A DNA stretch of 64,000 bases from Paraburkholderia phytofirmans PsJN. Lineage in GTDB: Bacteria > Pseudomonadota > Gammaproteobacteria > Burkholderiales > Burkholderiaceae. Both the position numbers and the translations under genes were made by a program. Positions 38,998 to 47,891 of this stretch are shown here, in pieces. The stretch spans positions 806,001 to 870,000 of the forward strand of contig NC_010681.1 in NCBI RefSeq assembly GCF_000020125.1, in the 5' to 3' direction. Numbering within the stretch: the first letter of the stretch is position 1; every line of letters starts with the position of its first letter. The notes below the pieces were generated by a model. It saw only the letters and a program-made list of their open reading frames with translations. It did not search any database and was not told the origin of the DNA.

Positions 38998-39097
38998 CCC
39001 TGCGTGACTGGCGATAGAACCGGTTCAAACAACCGGATTCAAGGTGGAGCAACCCACCGTGAAGCGCAGGGTGCCGTTTTGCCGTTCGCCTGGGCAG
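38998..39097 (+). ncRNA. ZTP (ZMP/ZTP, pfl) riboswitch
   Basis: The pfl motif senses AICAR-phosphates (ZMP/ZTP), which build up when one-carbon folate is short, and switches on one-carbon and purine genes. The hallmark blocks are all present. CCCTGCG (38998-39004) pairs with CGCAGGG (39065-39071). TGCGTGACTGGCG follows, then a CCGGTT/AACCGG hairpin, GGTGG...CCACC (39043-39058), and the conserved GCCG...CGCCTGGGCA ending at 39096. GGCG of the first domain can pair with CGCC of the last, the expected pseudoknot. glyA starts about 170 bp downstream. No terminator-type expression platform is evident. Confidence 0.9.
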
Positions 39098-39268
39098 CCG
39101 TGATCCGCGCGCATCGATCTGCGCTGACGGTGGCTGTCCTGCCTCGCGTGTGCGGCGACTCTCCATCCGCCACGTCAGGGCTGGCCCAGCCGCCAGCAGC
39201 GCTGCGTACCCTCTACGCAAGATTCGGCGCACGATCCGGTCAACCTGAACACATTCAACGGAATCCGT

Positions 39269-40516
39269 ATGTTTGACAGAGCCCAAAGCACCATCGCCAA
39301 CGTCGATCCTGAACTCTGGAAGGTCATCGAGCAGGAAAACCGCCGTCAGGAAGAGCATATCGAACTGATCGCGTCGGAAAACTACACGAGCCCGGCTGTT
39401 ATGGCTGCGCAAGGCTCGCAACTCACGAACAAGTACGCTGAAGGGTATCCGGGCAAGCGCTATTACGGCGGCTGCGAATACGTCGACGTCGCCGAGCAGC
39501 TGGCGATCGACCGCGTCAAGCAACTGTTCGGCGCCGAAGCCGCGAACGTGCAGCCGAACTCCGGCTCGCAGGCCAACCAGGGCGTGTTCTTCGCCATGCT
39601 CAAGCCGGGCGACACGATCATGGGCATGAGCCTCGCGCACGGTGGCCACCTCACGCACGGTTCGCCGGTCAACATGTCGGGCAAGTGGTTCAACGTGGTC
39701 AGCTACGGTCTGAACGAAGCCGAAGACATCGACTACGACGCTGCGGAGAAGCTCGCTCAGGAACACAAGCCGAAGCTGATCGTGGCGGGCGCCTCCGCGT
39801 TCTCGCTGCGTATCGACTTCGAACGCATGTCGAAAATCGCGAAGTCGGTCGGCGCGTACTTCATGGTCGACATGGCGCATTACGCCGGTCTGATCGCCGC
39901 GGGCGTCTATCCGAACCCGGTGCCGCACGCCGATTTCGTCACCACCACCACGCACAAAAGCCTGCGTGGCCCGCGCGGCGGCGTGATCCTGATGAAGGCC
40001 GAGTTCGAAAAACAGATCAACTCGGCAATCTTCCCGGGCATTCAAGGTGGTCCGCTCATGCACGTGATCGCCGGCAAGGCCGTCGCGTTCAAGGAAGCCC
40101 TGTCGCCGGAATTCAAGGCCTATCAGCAGCAAGTCGTCGAAAACGCGCGCGTGCTGGCTGAGACGCTCGTCAAGCGCGGTTTGCGTATCGTGTCGGGCCG
40201 TACCGAAAGTCATGTGATGCTCGTCGACCTGCGCGCGAAGAAGATCACCGGCAAGGCTGCGGAAGCCGCGCTGGGCGCCGCGCACATCACCGTCAACAAG
40301 AACGCGATCCCGAACGATCCGGAAAAGCCGTTCGTGACGAGCGGCGTGCGCCTCGGCTCGCCGGCCATGACCACGCGCGGCTTCGGCGTCAAGGAAGCCG
40401 AGCAGGTGGGCAACCTGATCGCCGACGTGCTGGACAACCCGGAAGACGCCGCCACGATCGAACGTGTGCGCGGCCAGGTCGCTGAGCTGACCCAGCGCTT
40501 CCCGGTTTACCGCTAA
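39269..40516 (+). CDS. glyA: Serine hydroxymethyltransferase
   Basis: GlyA interconverts serine and glycine with PLP, charging tetrahydrofolate with a one-carbon unit. The 415-residue product starts [20 protein letters not shown] and has [38 protein letters not shown], and the PLP lysine in [14 protein letters not shown]. Length is normal. It lies behind a ZTP riboswitch, which fits its role in one-carbon supply, and is followed after 6 bp by nrdR. Confidence 0.98.
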   Translation: MFDRAQSTIANVDPELWKVIEQENRRQEEHIELIASENYTSPAVMAAQGSQLTNKYAEGYPGKRYYGGCEYVDVAEQLAIDRVKQLFGAEAANVQPNSGSQANQGVFFAMLKPGDTIMGMSLAHGGHLTHGSPVNMSGKWFNVVSYGLNEAEDIDYDAAEKLAQEHKPKLIVAGASAFSLRIDFERMSKIAKSVGAYFMVDMAHYAGLIAAGVYPNPVPHADFVTTTTHKSLRGPRGGVILMKAEFEKQINSAIFPGIQGGPLMHVIAGKAVAFKEALSPEFKAYQQQVVENARVLAETLVKRGLRIVSGRTESHVMLVDLRAKKITGKAAEAALGAAHITVNKNAIPNDPEKPFVTSGVRLGSPAMTTRGFGVKEAEQVGNLIADVLDNPEDAATIERVRGQVAELTQRFPVYR

Positions 40517-40522
40517 GCCGCC

Positions 40523-41005
40523 ATGCATTGCCCCTTCTGCCGTCACGCCGATACGCAAGTGGTCGACTCGCGCGTATCCGAAGACGGCGCGACGATTCGC
40601 CGGCGCCGCCGCTGCCCGGCCTGCGACAAACGTTTCACGACGTATGAGCGGGTCGAGCTGGCGTTGCCGTCGGTCGTCAAGAAGGACGGTAGCCGCACTG
40701 AGTTCGACCGCCGCAAGATCGTCGCGAGCATGCAACTGGCGCTGCGCAAACGCCCAGTGGCAGCGGACGCGATCGACGCCGCGGTTGCCCGCATCGAGTA
40801 TCTGTTGCTCGGCAGCGGCGAGCGCGAAGTGCGCAGCGAGCGCCTCGGCGAACTCGTGATGAACGAATTGCGCGCGCTCGATACCATTGCCTACGTTCGT
40901 TTTGCTTCCGTCTACCGGCGCTTCGAAGACGTCTCCGAATTCGAAGACGTGATTGAAGAATTTCGCCGCGCCTCTTCTCCTCCCAAGCCTTCCCGCAAAC
41001 GCTGA
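40523..41005 (+). CDS. nrdR: Transcriptional repressor NrdR
   Basis: NrdR represses ribonucleotide reductase genes according to ATP/dATP levels. The 160-residue product starts [20 protein letters not shown] and continues to [15 protein letters not shown]: a zinc ribbon with two CxxC pairs. An ATP-cone follows ([20 protein letters not shown]). Length matches the family (about 150-160). It is 6 bp after glyA, so the pair is co-transcribed and likely shares the riboswitch. Confidence 0.96.
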   Translation: MHCPFCRHADTQVVDSRVSEDGATIRRRRRCPACDKRFTTYERVELALPSVVKKDGSRTEFDRRKIVASMQLALRKRPVAADAIDAAVARIEYLLLGSGEREVRSERLGELVMNELRALDTIAYVRFASVYRRFEDVSEFEDVIEEFRRASSPPKPSRKR

Positions 41006-41203
41006 ACGCAGTCGCATCGCGCGTTGCGTTTGAAGCGCCGATCTGTTTCGCGTTGTTTCGCGCATCCGTATCTCCCGCTGCCGTTATGGATTGTCGCGTG
41101 CATTTTTGCGCGGGATAGCGTCTGAGTGCCATCTGGCCGTTCGGCCGATTGTTGGTCGATTTGCAAGTCGCTAGATTGACTGCATTCTTCGAATCGATCA
41201 GGG

Positions 41204-41770
41204 ATGCAGATGAATCAGAATGCAGTCCGTCCGCCGCGATACCGCGGCTTCACGCTTGTCGAAACGCTGGCCGTTATTGCGTTGCTGGCCGTGGTCGCTG
41301 TAATGGCCACGCCGTCGTTCGTAGCGTGGCACGTGCGAGACCAGGTCGACGCCCGCGCGAAGGCGCTTGCCTCGACGCTCGCTTATGCGCGCAGTGAAGC
41401 GTTACGCCGAGGCGCGCGCGTCACCGTGTGCCGGACCGATGCCGCGCGCCATTGTCTCGCGGCGGGGCAGCCGTGCGGCAATGGCGTCGCTGACTGGTCG
41501 TGCGGCTGGGCCGTTCTGGCCGACCGTGGCGGCACGCTATCGCTCTTGCGCGCGCAACCTCTGCTTGCGGCCGTGCGTATCACCGGCACGCAGACGAATC
41601 TCACGTTCACGCCGCCGGCCGGACAATTGATCGGTACGTTTCGCAGTTTCGATATCGCGCCGCGTACACCGTCGAGGGTGACGCAAGGGGACAAGTGGCG
41701 ACGCTGCATTCACATTGCTGCGGGCGGCCGCGCGCGGGTCGTCGAGGGCGCATGCGGAGCAGCGTCATGA
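41204..41770 (+). CDS. fimT: Minor pilin of the FimT/GspH family
   Basis: A pseudopilin processed by prepilin peptidase and placed at the pilus tip or base. The 188-residue product has the type III signal RYRGFTLVETLAVIALLAVV, with Gly before the cleavage site, Glu at mature position 5, and a hydrophobic helix. The rest is GspH-like, with paired cysteines. It is the first gene of a five-gene set in which the next three junctions overlap as ATGA. A second Met two codons downstream is an alternative start. Confidence 0.85.
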   Translation: MQMNQNAVRPPRYRGFTLVETLAVIALLAVVAVMATPSFVAWHVRDQVDARAKALASTLAYARSEALRRGARVTVCRTDAARHCLAAGQPCGNGVADWSCGWAVLADRGGTLSLLRAQPLLAAVRITGTQTNLTFTPPAGQLIGTFRSFDIAPRTPSRVTQGDKWRRCIHIAAGGRARVVEGACGAAS

Positions 41771-42213
41771 TCAGATATTCGCAGAGTCTGTACTTGCGCT
41801 GCTGCGATTCCAGATGTGGCGGCAGCTCATTGATCGAAGTCATGCTGGCTGTCGCCTTAATGGCGGTCACCGCGCTGGGCTTGATCGCCGGTCAGTTATG
41901 GACCGCGCGCGAAGCCCGCGCGATGTCCCAGCGCGAACATGCTGCCTGGATAGCCGATTCCGTCGCGGAGGCGATGTGCGCTCCCACTTCGGGCGACTCG
42001 GCGGTCAGGCAATGGAGCGCGCGGGCAGCGACACTTTTGCCGCATGGCGAAGCCTCGGTGGGTGACATAGGCGGTGTGTCCGCGGCGCGTGTGACCTGGA
42101 CCGCACTACGCGACTTGCCACCTTCTGACGACGTCATCGACAAGCCCGCGCCCTGCGGCGGAGCGGATCTGCCCGCGGGCTCGTCATGCGTAGTGCTAGC
42201 GTTTGCAAAATGA
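41767..42213 (+). CDS. pilV: Minor pilin PilV-like
   Basis: The 148-residue product has a short leader ending CGGSSLIEVMLAVALMAVTA, a prepilin signal with Gly before the cleavage site, the conserved Glu five residues on, and the hydrophobic helix. The ATG overlaps the preceding stop (ATGA at 41767-41770), indicating coupling. Gene order and size match pilV of type IV minor pilin operons; the soluble part is too variable for sequence alone to name it firmly. Confidence 0.75.
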   Translation: MIRYSQSLYLRCCDSRCGGSSLIEVMLAVALMAVTALGLIAGQLWTAREARAMSQREHAAWIADSVAEAMCAPTSGDSAVRQWSARAATLLPHGEASVGDIGGVSAARVTWTALRDLPPSDDVIDKPAPCGGADLPAGSSCVVLAFAK

Positions 42214-43022
42214 CGCGGCGTTCGAATTCTGCTCGCGGCCACACCCTGGTCGAATTCGTGATTGCGATGGCGCTGGGACTGCTAGTGACTGCGGGTGCCG
42301 TCTCGCTCTACACGACGCAGCGGATCGCATTCGAACGCGCGGGCGATGCGATGCGGATTCGCGAAGCCGGTCTGACTGCGCTGACGCTGATTGGCCAGCA
42401 ATTGCAAATGGCGGGCTTCGTACCCGCGGACATCGTGCGGTACAACAGTCCGCCGCCGCTGTTCGGATGCTCGGGAGGCCGCCCGACCGGCGCGGACGAT
42501 AGCCCTGCCTGCGAGACCTTGCCCAGTCACTCGGACGGCGTCGCGGTCCGTTATGTTGGCGACAACGTCTCCACGTGGCCGTCGGCCAGCGGGCAAACAA
42601 CCGATTGCCTCGGACAGGCCGTGTCAGGCAGCAGCGCCGCGCTCGGCGACCAGGGCGTTGCGGTCGTCAACCGGTACTTCGCGAGGGTCAGCGGTTCGAC
42701 CGGTGAGCCGGAGCTGTACTGCGAAGGCAACGGCAGGACGGGATCCGCGCAACCGCTGGTCGAAGGCATCGAGCGCCTGCGGATCAAGTACTGGTTAGCC
42801 GGTGGGCTGGCCGCGATCGACGCCTCTGCCGTGACGGCCGATCAATGGGCGAAGATCGTCGCCGTCGATCTTTGCGTGCTTGTACGCGGCGCGCCATTGG
42901 GGCAACAGCGTTCGCGCTATGTCGATTGCGATGGCGTAAACGCTCTCGGTGCGGATTCGCGAACGCGTCAGGTGTTCTCGCGGCGTGTGGCGATACGCAA
43001 TCATGTGGAGGGTTCGCTATGA
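42210..43022 (+). CDS. pilW: Minor pilin assembly protein PilW-like
   Basis: The 270-residue product begins with a prepilin signal, SARGHTLVEFVIAMALGLLV, then a PilW-type globular domain with several cysteines (CSGGRPTGADDSPACETL, CLGQAV, DLCVLVRGAPLG). Size and order fit PilW. The ATG at 42210 overlaps the pilV stop (ATGA); an in-frame ATG at 42186 would overlap pilV by 28 bp and is less likely. Confidence 0.82.
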   Translation: MTRRSNSARGHTLVEFVIAMALGLLVTAGAVSLYTTQRIAFERAGDAMRIREAGLTALTLIGQQLQMAGFVPADIVRYNSPPPLFGCSGGRPTGADDSPACETLPSHSDGVAVRYVGDNVSTWPSASGQTTDCLGQAVSGSSAALGDQGVAVVNRYFARVSGSTGEPELYCEGNGRTGSAQPLVEGIERLRIKYWLAGGLAAIDASAVTADQWAKIVAVDLCVLVRGAPLGQQRSRYVDCDGVNALGADSRTRQVFSRRVAIRNHVEGSL

Positions 43023-43639
43023 CGAGATCGCGAATGGAAAAGCAGCCGTACCGCACAGAGGGCAAGTGCATGAGACTTCACGATCAATCGGCAAACCTGA
43101 CAAACCTGGCAGGCCTCAATCGAATGAGGTGCAACGTACGACGCACCAGGCAACACGGCATGGTCCTGCCGATCGTCCTGTTGATTTCAACAATGATGCT
43201 GGTCACATCCGCGGCCTGGTTCGAAACCTCACTGGCGGCAGCGCGTGGCACCACCAATGTTCGCGATTATTTGCAGGCCTTTCACGCCGCGGATTCGGCG
43301 CTGACCTTGTGCGCCCGCAGTGTCATCGCGGCTGCAAGTACGCAGTCCGCAGCACCGCTGCCGGTCGCGTCCGGCACACCGGCGCAATGGAAACTCGCAG
43401 CCGCATTCGAAGCAGGGGCCGTGACGCCCGTGGCGCAATGGCCCGGATCGGCGCGCGCGCCGCAATGTCTGATCGAGGCGTGGCGTCTCGCCACTCGTGC
43501 CGACGCGCGGGCCTATCTATTGACGTCGCGAGGTTTCGGCCATACCAGCGAGTCGCAGGTATGGCTGCAAATGGAACTGGTGGTCGATGGAGAGAAGATC
43601 GAACGTCATTGGCGGCGCGTTGCCGCCAGGCCGTTTTGA
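43019..43639 (+). CDS. pilX: Minor pilin assembly protein PilX-like
   Basis: The 206-residue product has a hydrophobic segment after a basic leader: RQHGMVLPIVLLISTMMLVT. As in many PilX proteins, the typical Glu at mature position 5 is absent. The following region (SLAAARGTTNVRDYLQAFHA, ADSALTLCARSV) resembles the PilX N-terminal family, in which the helix ends with an AxxA-type block. The ATG overlaps the pilW stop (ATGA). A Gly-Met junction serves as the probable cleavage site. Confidence rests largely on order within the operon. Confidence 0.72.
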   Translation: MTRSRMEKQPYRTEGKCMRLHDQSANLTNLAGLNRMRCNVRRTRQHGMVLPIVLLISTMMLVTSAAWFETSLAAARGTTNVRDYLQAFHAADSALTLCARSVIAAASTQSAAPLPVASGTPAQWKLAAAFEAGAVTPVAQWPGSARAPQCLIEAWRLATRADARAYLLTSRGFGHTSESQVWLQMELVVDGEKIERHWRRVAARPF

Positions 43640-43649
43640 CGGAGGCGAC

Positions 43650-44078
43650 ATGAAGTCGCATGCATCCGGATTCACGCTGCTCGAGTTGATGATCACGCTA
43701 GCGATTGCCGCCACGCTGGCCGTCTTTGCCGTGCCTTCGTATCGCAGCCATGTTGCGCGAACTCATCGAATCGACGCGGCGTCCGCGCTCTATCGCGCGG
43801 CGCAATTCATCGAAGGAGGGACAAACGACAGCGCGCCGACATTGCCGCCGGGCCTCGATCAGGCGCCGCAATTCGGCACGGCTGTCTATCGCCTGCATGT
43901 ACTGCCCGCGGACGATGCAAACGGTGGCTATGCGATCGAAGCAACGCCGAGCGAATCCGGCCCGATGCGCGACGACACATGCGGCATTTTCACGCTCGAT
44001 GCGACAGGATTACGCGGCAACAAAAACGCGGCAACCGGTTCGACCGCCGCTAGCGGCGACTGCTGGAATACGAGCTAG
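43650..44078 (+). CDS. pilE: Type IV pilin PilE-like
   Basis: The 142-residue product starts MKSHASGFTLLELMITLAIA, a canonical prepilin with FTLLEL directly after the Gly, and a 25-residue helix. The C-terminal half is a PilE/ComP-like domain, with DDTCGIFTLDATGLRGNKNA and a late cysteine that could close a disulfide loop. The ribosome binding site GGAGGCGAC precedes the ATG. It ends the operon. No pilY1 gene is present, though it often lies among these genes. Confidence 0.85.
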   Translation: MKSHASGFTLLELMITLAIAATLAVFAVPSYRSHVARTHRIDAASALYRAAQFIEGGTNDSAPTLPPGLDQAPQFGTAVYRLHVLPADDANGGYAIEATPSESGPMRDDTCGIFTLDATGLRGNKNAATGSTAASGDCWNTS

Positions 44079-44116
44079 CGAACCAAACCGAGGCGTAGGG
44101 GCATGCAGGGTTGCCC

Positions 44117-44596
44117 TCAGTACCCACCATCCGTCGACTCAACCTTGCCACCCGATGACGCCGCCGAATCCCTCTTCATCTGCTGCCAGATCCGATAGGC
44201 TTCCCACCCGGCAAGACCGAGGCTGCCCCATTTGAGCACGGGTTTCGCGCCGGCTACGACGGTTGTGCGTAGCGGCTTGGCAAGCACGATCGAGGCGATC
44301 GAACTGATGAGCGGATATTGTTTGAGCAGGGCGCCGAAGCTGCCGGCGTTGACAAAACTCGCCTTCGAGCCTTTGCCCATGCGCATGCCGCCGAAACCCG
44401 GCAAAATAAATTTGAGCCAACTGAAGTGCGTGACCGCTTGTCGCAACTCGATGGTCGCCTGAGCGAGTTCCATGCGCTCGACATCCGCGCGCACCAGCAG
44501 CAGCTCCTTGCGCAGTGCGCGCAAATGCGGCGCGCTCAGATCTTTGGCCTGATGGCGCTTGTTACGGAACGCGGTATCGGAATGGTTCTGGCTCAT
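44117..44596 (-). CDS. DUF3318-like hypothetical protein
   Basis: The 159-residue product starts MSQNHSDTAFRNKRHQAKDL, is basic, and has one or two weakly hydrophobic stretches (FILPGFGGMRMGKGSKASF; VVAGAKPVLKWGSLGLAGWE). It resembles a protein usually found beside YqjE/YqjD-like membrane genes in Burkholderiaceae, which is the case here. The family name is from memory of such clusters and was not checked. Its function is not known. It is on the same strand as the two following genes, pointing to a shared transcript. Confidence 0.6.
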   Translation of the reverse strand: MSQNHSDTAFRNKRHQAKDLSAPHLRALRKELLLVRADVERMELAQATIELRQAVTHFSWLKFILPGFGGMRMGKGSKASFVNAGSFGALLKQYPLISSIASIVLAKPLRTTVVAGAKPVLKWGSLGLAGWEAYRIWQQMKRDSAASSGGKVESTDGGY

Positions 44597-44719
44597 GGCG
44601 TGTCGGCGGCAGTGAAAGTGGAGCAGAGGAACGGCGCTGCAAATCGCGCAAGCTTGTTAAGCGAGACGCAGAACCAAAGAGACGCAGGACGCGAGTGCCA
44701 CGCGGTTGCGTCTCCCGGC

Positions 44720-45106
44720 TCACGGTTTGCGGAACACGTCGCGGTCTTTTTCAAACTCGGCGAGGGTCGCTTCGAACACCATCGGCGCATTGCGCAAACC
44801 GCTGCGCGCTTTCAGCGCGCAGGTCAGCCCGGCAATCGCGTAGACCGCGGTGATGCCGGCCAGCGCTTGCCAGCGGTAAGTGTCCCAGAAGGCGATGGCG
44901 ATCAACGCGGTCAGCGCGATCAAGGCCATGGTGGCGAGCATCATGGCGGCAAGGCCGAGGAACAGCACGGCGAGCAAACGGTCCTTCTCTTCTGCGAGTT
45001 CGATGCCGACCAGTTCCAGCCGCGTTTGCAGAATGGCAAACACGGAACCGATTATGCGGCGCAACGGACTATGTTCTCCGCGCTGCGATTGTGTTTCGAT
45101 CGTCAT
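44720..45106 (-). CDS. YqjE/holin-X family membrane protein
   Basis: The 128-residue product has an amphipathic N-terminal half (SPLRRIIGSVFAILQTRLEL) and two membrane helices (VLFLGLAAMMLATMALIALT; ALAGITAVYAIAGLTCAL). This layout matches the YqjE / 'phage holin family' (DUF1469) proteins of proteobacteria. Despite the family name it lies in no prophage here. It is between a DUF3318-like gene and a DUF883 gene on the same strand; E. coli keeps yqjD-yqjE together in the same way, linked to stationary phase. Confidence 0.75.
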   Translation of the reverse strand: MTIETQSQRGEHSPLRRIIGSVFAILQTRLELVGIELAEEKDRLLAVLFLGLAAMMLATMALIALTALIAIAFWDTYRWQALAGITAVYAIAGLTCALKARSGLRNAPMVFEATLAEFEKDRDVFRKP

Positions 45107-45240
45107 GGCTGTGGGCGTTGCGCGTGAAGGCCTAACCGGCGCGCGCGCGCGCCAGAAGAAGCGGACCGGCCAGGCATGCGCCGGTCAACTCGATTCGCTG
45201 GTGCGCCGGACGAGAAATGCCCGGCGACATTGCCAGTGTT

Positions 45241-45543
45241 TTACTTGCGGTTGATCAACAGCCCAAGCAGCACACCGGCGCCAGCGGCAATGCCGATGGA
45301 CGCCCACGGATGCTCGTGCACGTAGTCGTCGGTGGCGCGGGCTGCCTTCTTGCCTTTTTCGACCACCACGACCTGAACGTCGGCCGCCTTTTCCCTGGCT
45401 TGCTTCAGGCGCGTCAGCGCCGTTTCACGCAGTTCCGAAGCGCGCTCGCCGGTGGCGCTCGCGGCCTGTTTCAGCAGATCTTCAGCGTCCGCGAGGACGG
45501 TTTTGATATCCGACATCAATCTCTCCTTGTTGATTTCCGACAT
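45241..45543 (-). CDS. DUF883 (ElaB/YqjD) family ribosome-associated membrane protein
   Basis: A small tail-anchored protein. The 100-residue product has a long amphipathic, Ala/Glu/Lys-rich helix (LADAEDLLKQAASATGERAS, KQAREKAADVQVVVVE), the DDYVHEHPWASIGIAAGAGV motif, and one membrane segment at the C-terminus ending LLGLLINRK. This is the exact layout of ElaB/YqjD, which bind ribosomes at the inner membrane in stationary phase. The ATG has a good ribosome binding site. It heads a three-gene minus-strand set. Confidence 0.87.
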   Translation of the reverse strand: MSEINKERLMSDIKTVLADAEDLLKQAASATGERASELRETALTRLKQAREKAADVQVVVVEKGKKAARATDDYVHEHPWASIGIAAGAGVLLGLLINRK

Positions 45544-45885
45544 TGACAGCTCCCCTTCGTCTCACGCCACGCGTGAATCGTAACCAAAGAAACGGCCGCT
45601 GGCGAGCGCAGGGCTCGGTTGGTTCACAACTCCGCACGAACCGTTCCCGCTTGAAGCATAGCCACAAACAACGCCACCACCGCACAACGTGCAGACAAAG
45701 TTTGCTTAAGATGGAGTTGATCTGTCCCGCAAAGTTTCCACTAAATCGGTGAAAATTACAAAAACGCATAAAGTAGTGACGCGATGTTGGTTCGTCATAC
45801 ACCGTCACCCCCGTATGCTTTATCGTTGCGGGGCGCCGCGTGTGAATGCTCGTGCGGCAATGTCCAAACCCATAGGAGATGCACA
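45544..45885. promoter_or_regulatory. Divergent region upstream of the peroxiredoxin gene
   Basis: About 340 bases between the DUF883 gene (minus) and the peroxiredoxin gene (plus). It becomes AT-rich around 45690-45790. A ribosome binding site TAGGAGAT precedes the peroxiredoxin start. I see no small gene in it and no clean sigma-70 promoter; a -35-like TTGATC near 45717 is the only hint. Confidence 0.4.
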
Positions 45886-46524
45886 ATGAGTCTACGTCTT
45901 GGCGATATCGCGCCGGATTTCGAACAGCAGTCGAGTGTCGGCCCGATCAAATTCCACGAATGGCTGGGCGATAGTTGGGGCGTGTTGTTCTCGCATCCCG
46001 CCGACTTCACGCCGGTCTGCACGACCGAACTCGGTTTGACCGCCAAGCTGGCCGACGAATTCGACAAGCGCAATGTGAAGACCATCGCGTTGTCGGTGGA
46101 CAGCGCCGAGTCGCACAAAGAGTGGATCAAAGACATTAACGAGACTCAAGCCGCCAATGTCGGCTTCCCGATTCTCGCGGACGGCGATCGCAAGGTCGCC
46201 GAGTTGTACGACATGATTCACCCGAACGCCAACGAGACGCTCACGGTGCGCTCGCTGTTCGTGATCGATCCGAAGAAGAAGGTGCGCCTGATCATCACCT
46301 ATCCGGCCAGCACCGGTCGCAACTTCGACGAAGTGCTGCGCGTGATCGATTCGCTGCAACTCACCGATAGCCACTCGGTCGCCACGCCGGGCAACTGGAA
46401 GCAGGGCGATGACGTGGTGATCGTCCCGTCGCTGAAGGACGAGGAAGTCATCAAACAGAAATTCCCGAAAGGCTATAAGGCGCTGCGTCCGTATCTGCGC
46501 ATGACGCCGCAGCCGAAAAAGTAA
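45886..46524 (+). CDS. 1-Cys peroxiredoxin (Prx6 type)
   Basis: A thiol peroxidase reducing hydroperoxides. The 212-residue product starts MSLRLGDIAPDFEQQSSVGP and has the catalytic cysteine in HPADFTPVCTTELGLTAKLA, near residue 47. The C-terminal domain (NWKQGDDVVIVPSLKDEEVI, YLRMTPQPKK) places it in the Prx6 group, which lacks the second resolving Cys near the C-terminus. The ATG at 45886 has a good ribosome binding site. A strong terminator follows. Confidence 0.93.
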   Translation: MSLRLGDIAPDFEQQSSVGPIKFHEWLGDSWGVLFSHPADFTPVCTTELGLTAKLADEFDKRNVKTIALSVDSAESHKEWIKDINETQAANVGFPILADGDRKVAELYDMIHPNANETLTVRSLFVIDPKKKVRLIITYPASTGRNFDEVLRVIDSLQLTDSHSVATPGNWKQGDDVVIVPSLKDEEVIKQKFPKGYKALRPYLRMTPQPKK

Positions 46525-46580
46525 AAGGTTGTATCGCCGCGAAGCGCACCGTTAGCCACGGTGCTCTCGATCGGATGAAA

Positions 46581-46612
46581 AAAAGCCAGTTCACGAATGA
46601 ACTGGCTTTTTT
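46581..46612. terminator. Bidirectional terminator between peroxiredoxin and gcdH
   Basis: AAAAGCCAGTTCA (46581-46593), CGAA, and TGAACTGGCTTTT (46598-46610) form a perfect 13-bp stem, followed by further T and preceded by a run of A. It can serve both converging genes. Confidence 0.88.
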
Positions 46613-46674
46613 ATCGCGCTGCGCAAACCTGCCGCAATCGGAGCAATCCGCGCGATCCGTTCTTCAGAAAACCT

Positions 46675-47865
46675 TCAGAAAAAAGCCTGAATGCCGGTTT
46701 GCGCGCGCCCGAGAATCAGCGCGTGGATGTCGTGCGTACCTTCGTAGGTGTTCACCACTTCCAGATTCACCAGATGCCGCGCGATGCCGAACTCGTCCGA
46801 GATGCCGTTGCCGCCGAGCATGTCGCGCGCGAGCCGTGCAATGTCCAACGCCTTGCCGCATGAATTGCGCTTCATGATCGAGGTGATCTCAACGGCCGCG
46901 GTGCCTTCGTCCTTCATGCGGCCGAGGCGCAGCACGCCTTGCAGGCCGAGCGTGATTTCGGTTTGCATGTCGGCAAGCTTCTTCTGGATCAACTGGTTCG
47001 CGGCGAGCGGCCGGCCGAACTGCTTGCGATCGAGCACGTACTGACGCGCGGTGTGCCAGCACGACTCCGCCGCGCCGAGCGCGCCCCAGGCAATGCCATA
47101 GCGTGCCGAGTTCAGACAGGTGAACGGACCGCGCAAACCGCTGACTTCCGGAAAGCGGTTCTCTTCCGGCACGAACACTTCGTCGAGCACGATCTCGCCG
47201 GTGATCGACGCGCGCAGACCCACCTTGCTGTGGATGGTCGGCGCCGACAGTCCTTTCCAGCCCTTCTCGAGAATGAAGCCGCGGATCGCGTCCTTGCCAT
47301 CTTCTTCGAGCTTCGCCCACACGACGAACACGTCGGCGATCGGTGAATTGGTGATCCACATCTTCGAGCCCGACAGCGAATAGCCACCGTCGACTTTCTT
47401 GGCCCGCGTGACCATGCTGCCTGGATCGGAACCGTGATTCGGCTCGGTCAGACCAAAGCAACCGATCCATTCACCGGTGGCAAGCTTCGGCAAGTACTTC
47501 TGCTTCTGCGCCTCCGAGCCGAATTCGTAGATCGGCACCATGACCAGCGACGACTGCACCGACATCATTGAGCGGTAGCCGGAATCGACGCGCTCCACTT
47601 CGCGCGCGATCAAGCCGTACGCCACGTAGTTCAGACCGGGGCCGCCGTATTGCTCAGGAATGGTCGGGCCGAGCAGGCCGAGTTCGCCCATCTCGCGAAA
47701 GATCTCGATGTCGGTCTTTTCATGACGGAACGCTTCGAGCACGCGCGGCTGCAGCTTGTCTTGCGAGTAAGCCGCGGCGGCGTCGCGCACCATGCGTTCG
47801 TCTTCGGTGAGCTGCTGATCCAGCAGCAACGGGTCTTCCCAGTGAAACTGCGCGGCCTCGGCCAT
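46675..47865 (-). CDS. gcdH: Glutaryl-CoA dehydrogenase
   Basis: GcdH is an FAD enzyme that oxidises and decarboxylates glutaryl-CoA to crotonyl-CoA in lysine, tryptophan and glutarate breakdown. The 396-residue product has [32 protein letters not shown], an Arg near [20 protein letters not shown], and the catalytic-base Glu in [20 protein letters not shown]. It is an acyl-CoA dehydrogenase in length and layout, and the [10 protein letters not shown] end is characteristic of GcdH. It is divergent from an IclR-type gene, with two palindromes between them. Confidence 0.93.
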   Translation of the reverse strand: MAEAAQFHWEDPLLLDQQLTEDERMVRDAAAAYSQDKLQPRVLEAFRHEKTDIEIFREMGELGLLGPTIPEQYGGPGLNYVAYGLIAREVERVDSGYRSMMSVQSSLVMVPIYEFGSEAQKQKYLPKLATGEWIGCFGLTEPNHGSDPGSMVTRAKKVDGGYSLSGSKMWITNSPIADVFVVWAKLEEDGKDAIRGFILEKGWKGLSAPTIHSKVGLRASITGEIVLDEVFVPEENRFPEVSGLRGPFTCLNSARYGIAWGALGAAESCWHTARQYVLDRKQFGRPLAANQLIQKKLADMQTEITLGLQGVLRLGRMKDEGTAAVEITSIMKRNSCGKALDIARLARDMLGGNGISDEFGIARHLVNLEVVNTYEGTHDIHALILGRAQTGIQAFF

Positions 47866-47891
47866 GGCTTATCTCCTGATTCCTTGCTTGA

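Larger units (their letters stand above)
38753..39268. promoter_or_regulatory. glyA upstream region
   Basis: About 515 bases between the SDR gene and glyA. It contains a sigma-70 type promoter at 38958-38986, the ZTP riboswitch, and a further hairpin at 39124-39178 (CTGACGGTGGC against GCCACGTCAG, one bulged G). No T-run follows that hairpin. I see no gene in it. Confidence 0.75.

Noticed and set aside
39004..39276. A 90-codon frame leading into glyA.
   Set aside because: It overlaps the conserved ZTP riboswitch structure and has no family signature or ribosome binding site.
38753..41065. A very long minus-strand open frame that extends the SDR gene upstream to about 1019 codons.
   Set aside because: This part is antisense to glyA and nrdR, its translation is basic and His/Arg-rich without family motifs, and high GC with strong third-position bias opens antisense frames. 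The SDR homology starts at 38752.
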